DNA of 64,000 bases, from contig CAVNZM010000009.1 in NCBI GenBank assembly GCA_963693365.1, positions 4,216,001 to 4,280,000 of the forward strand, given 5' to 3'. The position numbers were made by a program, and so were the translations under genes. The DNA comes from Amoebidium appalachense (lineage: Eukaryota; Ichthyosporea). Positions 1-20,739 of the stretch are shown one piece after another; within the stretch, counting starts at the first letter, position 1; each line of letters begins with the position of its first letter. A model generated the notes under the pieces. The model did not search any database. It was not told the DNA's origin and saw only the letters and a program-made list of their open reading frames with translations.

Positions 1-86
1 CGCAGCCACTCAGGTATCGTAAACTACTCCGAACCCGTCGTCGACGTCGTAGAGGGGTTTCCGATGGGGGGGGAAGATTGCTGATG
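1..86 (+). mobile_element. End of Plavaka-type DNA transposon D
   Basis: These bases are the reverse complement of the left end of element C at about 38197-38284, including CGTCGACGTCG-type palindromic words and the terminal motif. The element ends with AAGATTGCTGATG, the inverse of CATCAGCAATCTT, which also bounds elements A, B and C. Only the outermost end is inside the window; the body lies to the left. Assignment to the C family rests on this near-identity. The flank just outside reads TTAG, so a TA target duplication as seen for C is not evident here. Confidence 0.7.
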
Positions 87-627
87 TTAGCCGTACACCA
101 CAAAACCCCATCAAGCCCCACCACTTTCCCCACCCGGCGGGTACGCTTTTCCTATATGTGCCTTCATATGGCTAGGTGCACTTTTGTTGCCACCCACGAA
201 CCAATGGCCTGGGAGCATCCATCTTTTGGGAATTGCAGCATATAGGTCACTAGGGAGGTGTGGGCCAAGTTACAGGGCTGCAGCCAAAATACCAAAAACC
301 CCCCCCTACGTTTACACCCGCGAATGTTATTTTTCCTACATGTGCAACATCAACTACTCAGGGCACCACCAAATAATGAATAACACGTGTTCCACGTGCA
401 AGTAGCAGTTGACACTTGGTACAAAGTAGCATATGGTTGCTAGGAACGTGTGCACCAATTTTTAGCCGTGCACCACAAAACCCCACCAAGCCCCCCCACT
501 TTCCCACCCGGCGGTCCCCCCCCCCCCCCCCCCTCACCCTTCCCCTTTTCCCCCTCCCCCCCCCCCCCCCCCCCCCCCCCCCCGTCCACCAACAAACACA
601 CACACACACACACACAAACATTCTGGG

Positions 628-658
<31 letters not shown>

Positions 659-662
659 CGAG

Positions 663-722
<60 letters not shown>

Positions 723-747
723 GGCACACACACGAAGAACACACACA

Positions 748-781
<34 letters not shown>

Positions 782-800
782 TGCACACACACAAACATTC

Positions 801-881
<81 letters not shown>

Positions 882-883
882 AG

Positions 884-968
<85 letters not shown>

Positions 969-977
969 AGGCACACA
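87..977. other. Low-complexity spacer between elements D and A
   Basis: No gene was recognised. A segment of about 52 bases is present twice in direct orientation, at 88-141 and 463-514 (it begins TAGCCGT and ends CACCCGGCGG). Poly-C runs occur at 515-583, followed by long (CA)n tracts at 596-976. The tracts are broken by short islands such as ACAAACATTCTGGGA and ACGAGAGGCAC that recur. Long open frames here are purely repeat-encoded His-Thr or Cys-Val runs. Confidence 0.8.
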
Positions 978-1251
978 CATTGCCAGCTGCAGGAACACAG
1001 AATCAAATGGACATAGATTCGATGGCCAATGGTGATCACGTGTGATATCTATATAAATATCCTTACATGTCCAACGTACATACACTACATAACCAACAGG
1101 ATATACAAAGGAGATCAATCATCCTAATGTACAATTAGAGCTACAATGCATATGGTTTTGGGAACAATTTCCCGTATAGAGTATGCTCAAATGGATATCC
1201 AGTGCCACGGTTGACACCAAACCCCCCCCCCCCCCCCCCCCCCCCCCCCTC

Positions 1252-1284
<33 letters not shown>

Positions 1285-1287
1285 CAG

Positions 1288-3150
<1,863 letters not shown>

Positions 3151-3170
3151 GTAACTTTTTTTTAATGTTA

Positions 3171-3410
<240 letters not shown>

Positions 3411-3437
3411 ACTAAACTATATTTTTTCTTTTTTTTT

Positions 3438-5165
3438 TTTCTTCCTCTTTTTATCTATTTCTTGCCCTTGATTTGTGGAACCGAGTATAACGTGGTTGTG
3501 TAACTTTGTGCCGTGGATAAGTATTACTTATGTGATAGATATAAGACCAGACATACATTATTTATCAATGGTGGTCATTAGCTATCATATGGTTATGCGA
3601 TGGATCGGTAAAGATGTATAATGTTTATCCGGAAATGCCTTATTACATATCAAATACACCCTAATAGATATGCTACAGATATACAGTACCAAAATTATGC
3701 AATTAATCCAGTGGATATACCCTAGAGATGTAGCTACAGATGTATCTGGCTATCTGTATGGGTATCAACCCAGATAGGCTGTTATAGTGATATTTTGAGT
3801 ATTAGATACGGGTGTAAATGGATATCCCAAAACATGTATGTTTGTTAAGTGTTAGGCATTAGGTTGGGCATCTACTTTGATAGGTTTGTTTTTCATGCAT
3901 TAGGTATCAACATAGGTGCCGAGTGCATATGTAGGTGTATATGTATCCGCATATCATGTTGGATATTAAGCTTAGATATTGTGAATGGTGATGCATTGTA
4001 TATGAATATCGACATATATTGGATGGGTAAGCAGGGGTGCATATGGATAGCCGTTGGAGATCGGTATGGGGGTCTATTGTGATATGTATTTTCGTCATGC
4101 ATTGGATATTAGTATTAGGGTCTAGTGGATGGGCAAATGCAGGTGTATCAAGATATCTGTATGGATGTTAAGCCTAGATAACCAGTATAGCTATCCATTG
4201 TGTCTTAGTATGATTGTCTATTGGACATCAGCGTGCGGGTGTATATGGATAACCGTCAGAGCCATATTTGGTGATCTAATTGGATATGTAGAATCGTCAT
4301 GCTTTGGTTATTATAGGAGGGTCTAGTGGACAAGCAAATGCGTATGTATCTGGATATCGGAATGGATATCCATTGAACGTATCCAATATGGGCATGCATT
4401 GTTCATTAGCCTTGGGGTCAAGTGCACATGTATTAGCGATCCATCTGGATATTTCAATGGATATCCAATATGGACATCCACTATAGACCACCATTGGATA
4501 TACTTGTTAGGTGTATTGCATGTCTTGCGACAGGGATATCTTGATATCTGTATGGGGATTTTGATCGGATATCCGTGTCAGTCATGTATTGGATATGTTG
4601 TTACTGATCCAGTCTAATACACAGCTAAGCATCCAAATGGATATCCAGAATGTTACATATCCATATAGCTATCCAACGGAGGAATGCAGTTGAAATTCCA
4701 TCATTGGATATCCAGCGTCGATATCCATTGTGGGCATCTGTCTAATATCCAATACATGCCGAACCAACCAGATGGCGTTTGATGTCTGCATTCATATGCA
4801 TCTAATGTGTATTTAATGGCCATTATAGGTGCACTTATGTATCCATATAAGCATTGATTGCATATCCAGATATGTGATATCACAACGATGCCCAATGGAG
4901 GTACAGCATGGATATCCATATGTGATATCTTTTGGGGGTGTAATATCTTGATCACTATCTAAGCATGCAACTACATATATATTGGACATTGGTTGGAGGT
5001 CAGGAGGAAATAGACATGTTGTATATATCCAGTGGATGGTATTGATATGTTCGACTGAAACCATCCTACATATCGTGTGTATATCCAAAGGATATCCATT
5101 AATATACAGTTGCATATCCTAGATGGGTTTGATATGTTTTGGATGTTCGCGCAAGATTGCTGATG
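3438..5165 (+). repeat. Subterminal arm of element A, GATATCC-rich
   Basis: This 1.73-kb non-coding arm is the inverted counterpart of 24003-25732, with only scattered differences. It is AT-rich and packed with variants of GGATATCC and ATATGGATA, many of them self-complementary. Dense short subterminal repeats are typical transposase-binding arrays of CACTA/Plavaka-type elements; a binding role here is inferred. The outer end carries CAAGATTGCTGATG at 5152-5165. Confidence 0.85.
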
Positions 5166-5288
5166 ACCCAGAAAGATAGCCTACCTGAAAATTACAACAT
5201 CCTTGATTTTATACTAAACACGCGTAACTACGACCTGTTTATTAGATGTATTCATTGGCTTGAGAAACACGTCATTACAAAACTCTAG
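5163..5288 (+). CDS. Short coding remnant abutting element A
   Basis: Immediately outside the end of element A an open frame of about 41 residues runs to a TAG at 5286-5288. It contains segments such as ENYNILDFILNT and CIHWLEKHVITKL, with balanced composition unlike the repeat-derived frames around it. The apparent ATG is formed by the last three bases of the transposon, so the true gene probably began further upstream and was cut by the insertion. The protein was not recognised. It could be another part of the viral gene set at 20.9-24 kb, but nothing in the sequence proves that. Confidence 0.35.
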   Translation: MTQKDSLPENYNILDFILNTRNYDLFIRCIHWLEKHVITKL

Positions 5289-8189
<2,901 letters not shown>

Positions 8190-8197
8190 TGCTTATG

Positions 8198-8437
8198 CTA
8201 GCAAGAACTGTAGGTGGATGTTTGGACTGAAGGAGGGGCCTTGGCATACAGATGCCAACGGGAATTCCTCCCTATAAGCCATCTGTGTGCTTTTCCTATC
8301 TCCAGCATATGACGTAAGGTCGAGAACGCCCTGGACATCAATAGCCGTGCTTGAATGTCTCCAAGTAAGTGAAGGTCAAAGCCATGCCTAATGTGATTGT
8401 ACTCTTCCACGGGTATGGTTAACACGTGACTGAAAGG
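8198..8437 (-). CDS. Possible exon or gene fragment, unknown
   Basis: A minus-strand open frame of about 78 codons ends at 8198. It has ordinary amino acid composition, with segments such as GFDLHLLGDIQARLLM and TLRHMLEIGKAHRWLI. A candidate splice acceptor (CCTTTCAG) lies just before its start near 8437, so it may be a terminal exon. It is downstream of, and on the same strand as, the gene at 9078-9881. No family was recognised, and it may be chance. Confidence 0.25.
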   Translation of the reverse strand, partial: PFSHVLTIPVEEYNHIRHGFDLHLLGDIQARLLMSRAFSTLRHMLEIGKAHRWLIGRNSRWHLYAKAPPSVQTSTYSSC

Positions 8438-9077
8438 ACAGCGAAAAGAAGTGGCACATCATGCAGGTGCTGTGGGGGTGCAAGTCGTAAACATACACAA
8501 AACGCATTTATTCTCACATAAGGATTTACTGTACTGGCAAGACTTTCTCTGTCACAGTGGCTGTGTGCAAGGAGTTCACTGGTTTAAAGCAACCTACGTT
8601 CCAGCTGTATTGTGCACCCTTGTACATTTTGACAGCTAGCCATGCAAACCAGCCCCAACAAAATCCTCCTCTAGGTCATCTTGCAGAAGGCCACCTGTGC
8701 CATCGGAAAGGAAAACAGCACCAGCATGCATGAAAAAAAAAAAAAAAAATGCTAGCCATCCAATCCTGCAGCCCAAACGAGCCAATAGAAAGAAGCTGGT
8801 CAGGCAGTGAAACGTTATTAGAGGCGAGGTATCTAGCTGTGAAACAATCTGACAGGTACGTCGGAACTGCGAGCACGTGCACAAGGTACCCACAACCAGT
8901 CACAGCGTGTCTCTGACAAGAGCCCCGAGCACCGAAAGGGCACAGTAACCAACAGGGACTTGAGCACATCCAACATCTCGATCACTGTATGGGTAGACAC
9001 CATCACCAGGCCCTGCCAGTCCACCTCAACACCCCCCATGCATCCCTATTCACCACGCTACCTATTGCTCAACCGCT

Positions 9078-9881
9078 AGACATCCTTCGGCACGATGTCG
9101 TCAACAAGTTGCTGGTTGATCCCTGCAGCTCGGCAAGCGCATTCAAAGCTGATGCGTTGCTCTTCAGTGTGAAACACGCCGTCGGGATCGGGAAATGCTA
9201 AAACTTCAAGGAACTGGTGATGGTGCATGGACGAAAACGCCATAAGGTTCTTGAAAGCGCTGATGACAATCTTGCGTCTCTCTTCGGTAGGGATAGCTTT
9301 GGTAACCTCGCCCAGAAAATTCCCGACTACGGGCGAACTCGGTTAGTGCCTCGGTTGTTGTAATTTTTTTTTTGCGCTGCAGATTCTCCCTGGGTTGTCC
9401 GCATTCTCGCCCTCTGTTCATCAGCAATGACCTCGAGCACAAAACGCACCGAGAGCTTCTGTTCTTGCAACTTGGAGTTTCTCAGCTGGTTCTCGAGGGT
9501 GTTGACTCTGTCCTTCGCAGCCCCAACTTCATCCTTCGCAGCCCCAACTTCATCCTTCGCAGCCACAACTTCATCCTTCGCAGCCACAACTTCAGCCTTC
9601 GCAGCCAACGCCTGGCTAAGAGCTGCGTCCTTCGCAGCCACAACTTCAGCCTTCGCAGCCAACGCCTGGCTAAGAGCTGCGTCCTTCCCAGCCAACGCCT
9701 GGCTAACAGCTGCCTCCTTCTCGAAATACAACCGCCGCCAGAACTCAACTGATGAAGGATCAGAGGTAGTCAGGGTACTAAGGGCACGTGTGCGCCATGA
9801 GGCCACAGTACTCACACTACTGATCGTGCATGCGGCGTGGCGCAAAAGATTGCGCGGTCGCATAAGCAAGGAGACAGCCAT
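9078..9881 (-). pseudogene. Coiled-coil protein gene, frame-broken, unknown
   Basis: The minus-strand frame starts at 9881. Its N-terminus is rich in Arg/Ser/Ala (MAVSLLMRPRNLLRHAA), resembling a mitochondrial targeting peptide. A long Ala/Lys/Glu coiled coil follows, built from repeats of an AAKDEV-like unit. The repeats are visible in the DNA as tandem TTCGCAGCCACAACTTCATC-type copies at 9520-9715. The first frame stops near 9327. A convincing C-terminal segment (VISAFKNLMAFSSMHHHQF to LVDDIVPKDV) continues in another frame to a TAG at 9078-9080. The frame breaks lie around an A9-10 run at 9365-9374 and shortly downstream, so they could be mutations or homopolymer errors. The function is not recognised. 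Confidence 0.5.
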
Positions 9882-10099
9882 TCTTCCAAAGATGTAGTTA
9901 GTGCTTTGAAAAGACTACCGTCGATCAGTTACACACTACTGTACAATGGGCGGGTCAACGTTAGCTCTAAATGTGGCTGCGTCATCGGATTCGAGGCAAT
10001 CCGATCTTATTACCAATAAAAGCCGATGCGATCGCGGTTGTCCAATCAAGAAGTCCCAATCCCGTAATTTTGGACTGCTCCCCCTAGTTGAACAGTTTG

Positions 10100-10332
10100 G
10101 GGGGACTGGTGTAAGGGTTTTTCGGGTCGGGCCGAAGGCCCTATTGGGCCGCCAGGCCCGGGGACCGGGGGCCCCCCCACCCGGGACCGGGGGCCCCCCC
10201 CACCCACGGAGGCCCGGGGGGCCACGGGGGCCCGGCGTTAGTTTACCGGGGGGCCACGGGGGCCCGGCGTTAGTTTACCGGGGGGCCACGGGGGCCCGGC
10301 GTTAGTTTACTACTAACGCCGGGCCCCCGTGC
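10100..10332. repeat. GC-rich direct repeats ending in a perfect hairpin
   Basis: The block is built from GGGGGCCCGGCGTTAGTTTACC-type units, three in direct orientation between about 10215 and 10310. The last is followed by its exact inverse. The 19-base arm ACGGGGGCCCGGCGTTAGT (10288-10306) pairs perfectly with 10312-10330 across a 5-base loop. GC content is far above the surroundings. No gene is present. Confidence 0.8.
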
Positions 10333-10409
10333 TTTTGACGGCAGGCACCAGCCTGGCCAGCAACCGCTACTTTCTCATTTGATTCGACCGTTGCTTCTTC
10401 CCTTAGGGC

Positions 10410-10830
10410 ACTGGTACAATCAACGGACTTTACAACGGTGTGAGCAATGCCGTTGGTTTGGCCAGCGACCCAGCAACGTGTAACCAACGGTGCAATCACT
10501 GATGATGACAATACGTGTAATCAAACGTGCAAGTAGCGCAGTAAACGTTGTATCAACGGGGCAAGGTAATGTGTAAGCAACGCATTTGATTGTTAAGCAA
10601 CACGTTGATTGTACACCCACAATATACATATCCAATGGGTGAGCAACGTTGTAAGTAAAAAGCAATCACTGCAGCAAGCCACGTGTAAGTAACGTCCATT
10701 CAAGTGTGTAATCACCGGCAGCGGCTACACCGACAGCAACGCAATAAAACACACCCTTCACTGCACAGTGACCAGTGAAAGAATGGAGGAACCAACGTGC
10801 AAGTGCAGGAGTGGGGGTGACCCGGTCCCC
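10410..10830 (+). repeat. Left subterminal repeats of element F
   Basis: The segment contains about 20 degenerate copies of CAACG or its neighbours (ATCAACGG, GTAAGCAACG, CCAACGTGCAAG), mostly in one orientation and spaced irregularly. The same words fill 20740-20919 in inverted context. A poly-C tract (10830-10852) follows. These are likely transposase or accessory-protein binding sites by analogy with CACTA-type subterminal arrays. Confidence 0.65.
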
Positions 10831-11166
10831 CCCCCCCCCCCCCCCCCCCCCCCGCGCGGACCGCTTTTCACCCACCCACCCATCGTCTGGGTTCTGCTCA
10901 CTTTAGATAGACACTTCATACTTCGTTTTTGTTTTATTCACGGAAGAGACCCGTACAACTGTGCACGTATGCACTTCAATAAATACACACTAGCACCACT
11001 GTATGATACAGATACACCAGCACCACAATCCCAAACCCGTGTTAAGAAACACGTATAACACATGTGCCCCTCGTGTTCAACAACACGCTATAGCTGTTAA
11101 GTATCAAGAGATTTTTTTCGTGACGCTGCAACCAAAAAGAGAGACAGGATAGACACATGCATGCAA

Positions 11167-12801
11167 TCATTCATCATCCTCTACAGCAGCGGCCTCTACA
11201 ACAATCCCACACATTTTCATATACTCTTTCACTTCCTCCAAAGGCATAGTGGGTTTCCGTGCGTCCTCCAGCCGCTTCTGCTCCTCGGCTGTGAGGGGCT
11301 TGCCGTGCTTCTCGCGCATGAGGAGGCCCCCAATGTAAAGGGCCTCCTGCTGCTTGAACCTAGCCTCCTCCTTGGCCGCCTCGTCATCACTGGGGGGTGG
11401 GCTCGGGAAGCTCTCCCAGTCGAGCCTGATTTTCTTGCAGCGGAGAACTTTCTCATAAAACTTCTTGTCCCCCTTCTCGACCAGCTTGTAGAGTGCAGCG
11501 TTGGCAACCACCTTGCGTCGCAGGCGCTGCAGACAAATCATATTTAGAGCCCGTTACACTTCGCGCCACCATGCTTCGTGACAGAAGTAGATCACAGGCA
11601 TGGCTTGTCAGGGAAGAAACAGGTATCGGATATCAAACCTTGTCAAGCACCGGTATAAAGAAGTTTCACTAAACCGAACAAGAACAATAAAGCCCTTCAT
11701 CATCTAGTACACGTGCCCAAAGACAAGAGGCAACTCACATCGTTCTGGGTGTTGTACTTCTGGCGCTTGCGCTCAATACGGCGGGTCTCCTCCGCTGACA
11801 TCTTATTGGCACGGCATCTCATGGTACGCAACGTTTCCCCGATGGAAGATGACAGCTGCTTGTCCGTGATGCTGGCCGCTTCACCAGTCAAGTGCCCCCG
11901 CGCAGAAATGTGGTTGCGCACAGCAGCGACAAACACACCCTTGTCTGCCTTGTCCATCTTGCCCCAGGTGAAGTCGAGAACATTCTGATCCATGTCCTGA
12001 AGATGCGCTCTTACGGCGTTGCTAAGGGTGCCCTGAGAAATAGATGCGTTAGCTCTCTGTTTTTAAAAGAGGGAAAGCGCGGAAAAACAGGCTACTCAAA
12101 GACACACCAAAGCTCACCGGTCTCCATCACTATCGAAGGCACGCCAAAGCTTTTACTTATGGCATAGCTACCATTCACAAGGCACCCCAAACACGGAGGA
12201 GCAGCGACCATAGAGCACAGCAGCAGCAGAACGGCTATTTTTAACATGTCATAAAAGTAGGAATTTCCATTCAAAAGTGGGGGAGGGGGGGGGGGGGACA
12301 GTAACCCCTCTTGTATTTATAGCTCAGACACTGGTACAATGATAAAAGGACTCATCCAGCCACTCACCGTAGGAAGTTCGATCTTTGTCTTGCCATTAGC
12401 AGGGATCTTTGGTGCTGGAGCTGGAGCTTGCTGCAGCAGTGAGCTGAGAGAGCAGTCTGAACGGCAGCCTGGACCATCTCGGCAATGCGCTCTGCCAAGG
12501 TGTTGTTCTCCTGCAGTCAACGGGTGTGTCACAATTGGCATTCTGAATGACGGACCCATTCGCTTCCATCACAACACTTCCTCCAAAGTGAACAAAACAC
12601 ACCAAAAAATTAAAGGGGGGAAGGGGGGGCAACCGTGTACATGCAAGGGAGATGACTGACAAAACACAAAACGTAAAATCTAGGTAGGGTTTACAGCGGC
12701 CTATGCAACCGAATGACCGTATCTTTAAGTTTCTGCATACCCTTGGCACGGTGTAAAAAAGAAACCCTCACCTCACGGACGATCTTCTGGAACGTGCTCA
12801 T
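11167..12801 (-). CDS. Four-exon gene of element F, unknown (TnpA-like role inferred)
   Basis: Exons read on the minus strand: 12801-12772 (MSTFQKIVRE), 12510-12368, 12032-11739 and 11526-11167, all with GT donors and AG acceptors. Exon 3 is a compact helical block (GTLSNAVRAHL to KRQKYNTQND) and exon 4 a basic-acidic helical tail ending AAVEDDE. Phases join cleanly except exon 2. It starts in one frame (ENNTLAERIAEMVQAAVQT) and must end in another (PAPKIPANGKTKIELPT), implying a one-base deletion in about 12400-12460. The product would be about 275 residues. No family was recognised. Position inside F, divergent from the transposase, suggests an accessory transposition protein; that is inference. 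Confidence 0.6.
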
Positions 12802-12945
12802 TACGATGGTCAACGTCTAGACGGCTGGGAAAAGACACACTAACGCTACACAGGACAGAGGGTAGCTGCAAGAAGAAAAGTCGTGGACACCCTTGTCACA
12901 CAGTAGCCTTTGTGACCGGGTGGAATAACTACGTCTTGTACGGAC

Positions 12946-12954
12946 CTTTTTATA
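12946..12954 (-). promoter_or_regulatory. TATA box for the minus-strand gene of element F
   Basis: TATAAAAAG on the minus strand lies about 145 bases upstream of the ATG at 12801. That leaves room for a short 5' leader. It sits in the non-repetitive 12.8-14.07 kb interval between the two divergent genes of F. Confidence 0.5.
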
Positions 12955-14070
12955 GTGCAGCCTTCAGCACCGGTAGAGCCTATGGCCAACCGCAGCTGGT
13001 ATACGTTGCTCTCCACAAACTAGTATGGCGTGGTGCATGTGTGTTATGTGCGCCATTTTGTTGGTTTGCAAATATGCATGCAGCCTCTAACATAAACACT
13101 AAAATGTCAACCACATGTGCTAAGAACGCCCGCCAAAACAAACTGACCCGTGTGTCGCAAAAACAACGGACTTTTCTCAAACAGGCGCGAACAAACGGCC
13201 TGGGGCTCTTTACGCAAGCTTGAAATTACCATGGGATGTAAAAATTATAGCCGGCTACAGATTTACCTATAACATCTAAATTATTCAACTGAAATCTCAC
13301 AAAACCGTTAGAGTATTTTTTAATTATATCCGTTATTTATATATATTCCAACTTGTAGTGCGGTTAACAATACAAGACAGGGTTTAGGCGGAGGGGGGCT
13401 TTGCGGATGGTACTGGTCGTTGCTTTCACACAGGCCACAAACGTCAGCCAATCAAAGGAGTCTGGCACTGGCTGCTAGCTTGTGATTGGTCCTCCTGGCG
13501 GTGCTTTCGAAGTTGTAATGTTATTGGCTTTTTTGCAATTTTTTTTTTTTGGGTGATGATCTTTAGGGGCCTGGAGCTTCTTCTCTCTCTTTCTCTTTTT
13601 GGGGTATGTTTTACTATTTTGTACGGGCCGTAATTACATCTAAATAGAAGAACAGCAAGGCTGTACCATTGATTTCACGGTTTCTGACATCATGCGCATG
13701 CGCGCGTGATCATGATCATGATCGGGATGCGTGATTATGTCTTAGGCAGCTGGCTGTGGCAAATGGTTTGTTCTTCAAAAAATAATTTCTATATAATAAT
13801 TAATAGCATAATTTTTATTGTAAATAGCAATGCTGTTTGCTCTAACAGTATTTACTCATGAGCTTTGCTTTCCACCTAAACTCATTGCTCATCGACCCCT
13901 AGACTAACGCGAAAGCAATTACGTAATCGAACGTTCAAGAGAACTCTTCGTCGATGGTGCTGGAGCCGCGCTGTTCCTACCTCAGTACCAGGTCCATAGC
14001 TGTATAATTCACGGCGAGCATGAAGCGGTTATAAGACGAACAAGGTTCTGGCCCACCAAAAGGCCCCAGA
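12955..14070. other. Divergent intergenic region of element F
   Basis: Ordinary AT-rich sequence without microsatellites separates the two genes. A TGTATAATT at about 14001-14009 could serve the plus-strand transposase starting at 14071. A small palindrome cluster (GATCATGATCATGATC) lies at 13707-13722. No additional gene was recognised. Confidence 0.5.
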
Positions 14071-14194
14071 ATGGAGCGTTCTCCATGTTATTGCCCGTTA
14101 TGCGAAGGGAAATTTGTGGCTCGGTCGACCCGAAAACTGCACAACCAGAGACACACGTGGCTGGCGCCTGCTGGGCAGCCGACAGAGCAGGAAG

Positions 14195-15593
<1,399 letters not shown>

Positions 15594-16348
15594 GTGCCAT
15601 TGTTGGAGTTCAAGTGTGCCCCCCTCAAAGGATGGCTCGCTCTCTACTACAGCCAAGCGGATTTTTTTAAGTCGGTGGAGGAGTATTCAAGGTAGTGATC
15701 ATTTCAGTGTGTTTTGGCAATACCGTTTAGGTGTGGATCGGAAGGGGTCCGTATCATGGTCGGGTGGTGGATGGTACAATGAAAGGGGATTCACCATGTT
15801 GACAAAAGGGTTATTGCGGGGACCAAAAGATGGTGGAAAAGGCTGCTGATAGTGTGTGTGTGTGTTTGCGTGGTTGCACATGGGAAAAGGAGGGGGAAGG
15901 GGAGGGGGGAGGGGGACTGAGATTGGTGACGGTGACGACGGAGTGGTGGGGTGTGTGGAGGGGTGGAGGAATGTGCCTTGGTGTAAGATGAATGGGTGAG
16001 CAGGGGAGAGTGATCACAAAAGGAAAAGGGGTGGTGGCTGAGGGGGTGGGGCGCCGGTTGGGGGTGGGGGGGGGGGGGGGGGGGGGGGGGGGAAGGGGGG
16101 GGGGGGGGGGGGGGGGGGGGGGAGAGGGAGGAGGTTTTGAAAAGGCCTGACAACAAAAGTTTTAAACGTGATTGCTACGCTCTAAAGCGGATGTGGATTA
16201 CTGGATTAGAGTCACATATGTTTACTCAAATTATGAAATGACTTTTGATTGTGGGCTCGGTGTGACTAACCAATTACTGATGACGGACTTGGGCTCGATA
16301 GGCGGTGGCCTTGTTCACATATACTTCCTGCCACACACGCACACACAC

Positions 16349-16454
<106 letters not shown>

Positions 16455-17105
16455 TATCTCCTCTTATAAAAAAGACTCCTGGCCATCAACACATGTTTTG
16501 GAAGAAATTTAGGGCAGGCTTCTCACAGAAGTTGTTGTTCTGGGCCATGCACAACAACCTGAACCCTGGTGAGCTGGGCAGGCCAGGTGGACAGCAGGGA
16601 TGGCTGACACGGTTTGCTGACGGGGCGCTGTGGTCTTGGTTTACTACCTGGGAGCTGTCAGATGGTACACCGGCATTTCCTGCACAGCCTACCAACCTTG
16701 CTCTTGCACTCAACATTGACTGGTTTTCACCCTTTGATCGGGTTGAGTACTCAGGTGTGTACCAGACGCCCCAGTATCATCCGGTTCTGATTAACCACAT
16801 GATTGATACAATGCTTCAGCAACACATGCGAAGCGCAGACAAAGGGTTATTTATTGGTGGGTAGTACGGGATTTTTAGTGTTGTGGGCTTCAGGCAGGGA
16901 GGTAGGGGATCAGGGGATTTTCGTGCCTTTTCCTTCTCTGGGGTGGTCTCTGCGGAGAGAGGAGAGGGGGAGTGGGGTGGTGGGGGTGCAGTGAGTGGGG
17001 CCAGTTATAGATACGGATATGGGTAAATCGTGAATGTGCATCTTGTTAAGCGGTATAGGCTTGGGGTTATAGGTAGTGAAGATCTATTGATATGCTTGCA
17101 TGCTC

Positions 17106-19105
<2,000 letters not shown>

Positions 19106-19464
19106 AACCTACAGGTCACTACTTCGGTGTCATCCGGTATTTTTTCCGCGCGGTCATAACGGTGACAGCGCCGATAACAAACAATGACAGCAACGAGCAA
19201 CAGCTGTCCCAACATGTGGTTATTCCGATGGCTCGAGTGGATTGGTATGCGCGACCAGCCAGGCAGACGGCAGAAAGCCACCGCATAAGAGCCAGCGACG
19301 GGGTCGACACGAAGAGTGGCATGTATGTTGTAGCAAAATCCAACATATTAGGTGAGGACCATGTGATCCCTGCGGCGCGTCTCACACGTCGGGCTGCCTT
19401 GATTGATGTTCCATGGGTGGGAAGACAGCACAAGCATGCATATGCAGTCTTCCTGCCCCGCTAG

Positions 19465-19497
19465 TTCTAGGTGCAGTGTGGGTGTAAATTCTCTTTC

Positions 19498-19539
<42 letters not shown>

Positions 19540-19730
19540 CACACACACACACACACACACCAGCAGGTATCCCCATGGTTGCCTGAACCGCAAGCACACC
19601 ACCCACAAGGTGGGCGGTGCACATTCACATCTGCACACGTTTCCTAACCCACACGTGCATGTGCACATCCGCAATCACACTGTCACGGTAGAGTCTCAGA
19701 CGTGCGCGGGTGCGCACCCACACACACACA

Positions 19731-19777
<47 letters not shown>

Positions 19778-20618
19778 CCCTCGCCCAACACACACACACA
19801 GTGTAGACATGCATTGCATACGGCTGTGCATACACACAAACACTGGCGCCCGCTATGCACACAATCACGTACCATTAGCACATTTTCTGGCAGGGAAGGG
19901 TTGTTTGTGGTGGGACCAGTGTCCTAATTGTCATTTTGAACTCTGTGCTTGGGTAGACCAAATATTTCTTTAGTTTCAAGTTTCTTTTGAATCTTTTTTT
20001 AGAACCCCCATTGCGTACGTAGCACGCGGGCGGAGGGGGGAGTTCCTATTTGGGGGGGGGGGGGGGGGGGTTGGGCATCATGTTTCCTAGCGGAGGATTT
20101 GGGAGGGGAAGGACAGGGTGTGTGTGTGGGGGGGGGGTTAAAATGTAGAGGAATTCACAGGGATGTTTTGCCAAAAAATACACTATAGCTGCCGGAGGTA
20201 GATCTTATTTGAGTTCTCAGTGTGGGCCTGGGTCACACTCGGCTATTAATAGCTCTTGATTCCAAGTATGTCTGATTAATTAGCAAAAGACATTGCTGTT
20301 AGCCGTGCTTTGTTGCTGCCGGCAGATGTGCTTTTCAGCACAAGTTTTATACTATTTCAATAAATTATGGCCGCAAATGCAAAGTCATTATGACCTCGGC
20401 CATTGAACATGTGCACATTTGGTTCACAAACGCCACTTCATGACACATGAAAAATGTTAGAAAGTCAGTCATCGACAAAACATATACAGGTCTAGGGGAC
20501 CGGGGATATTGATAATTATAATTATTGCAGGAAATGATACAAATCGATCATAAAGCAAATGCTATTATTTTGCCTGTAAAAATTGTGTGTGGGAGTGTGG
20601 GTGCACGGGTGGGTGGGC

Positions 20619-20668
<50 letters not shown>

Positions 20669-20739
20669 GGGGGGGGGGGGGGGGGGGGGGGGAAGTAATG
20701 CTGCTAGTGCTACCATCAATTACTCCATTAATGGTGGAA
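19465..20739. other. 3' flank of the F transposase
   Basis: The segment holds poly-C with (CA)n at 19500-19560 and 19735-19800, a poly-G run at 20053-20070, and ordinary AT-rich sequence 20150-20590. (GT)n plus poly-G at 20620-20692 follows. No gene was recognised. Confidence 0.6.

Noticed and set aside
416-1045. Long open frames of His-Thr or Cys-Val repeats here and across all (CA/GT)n tracts
   Set aside because: Dinucleotide repeats of length indivisible by three stay open in all frames; no start context, domain or splice evidence.
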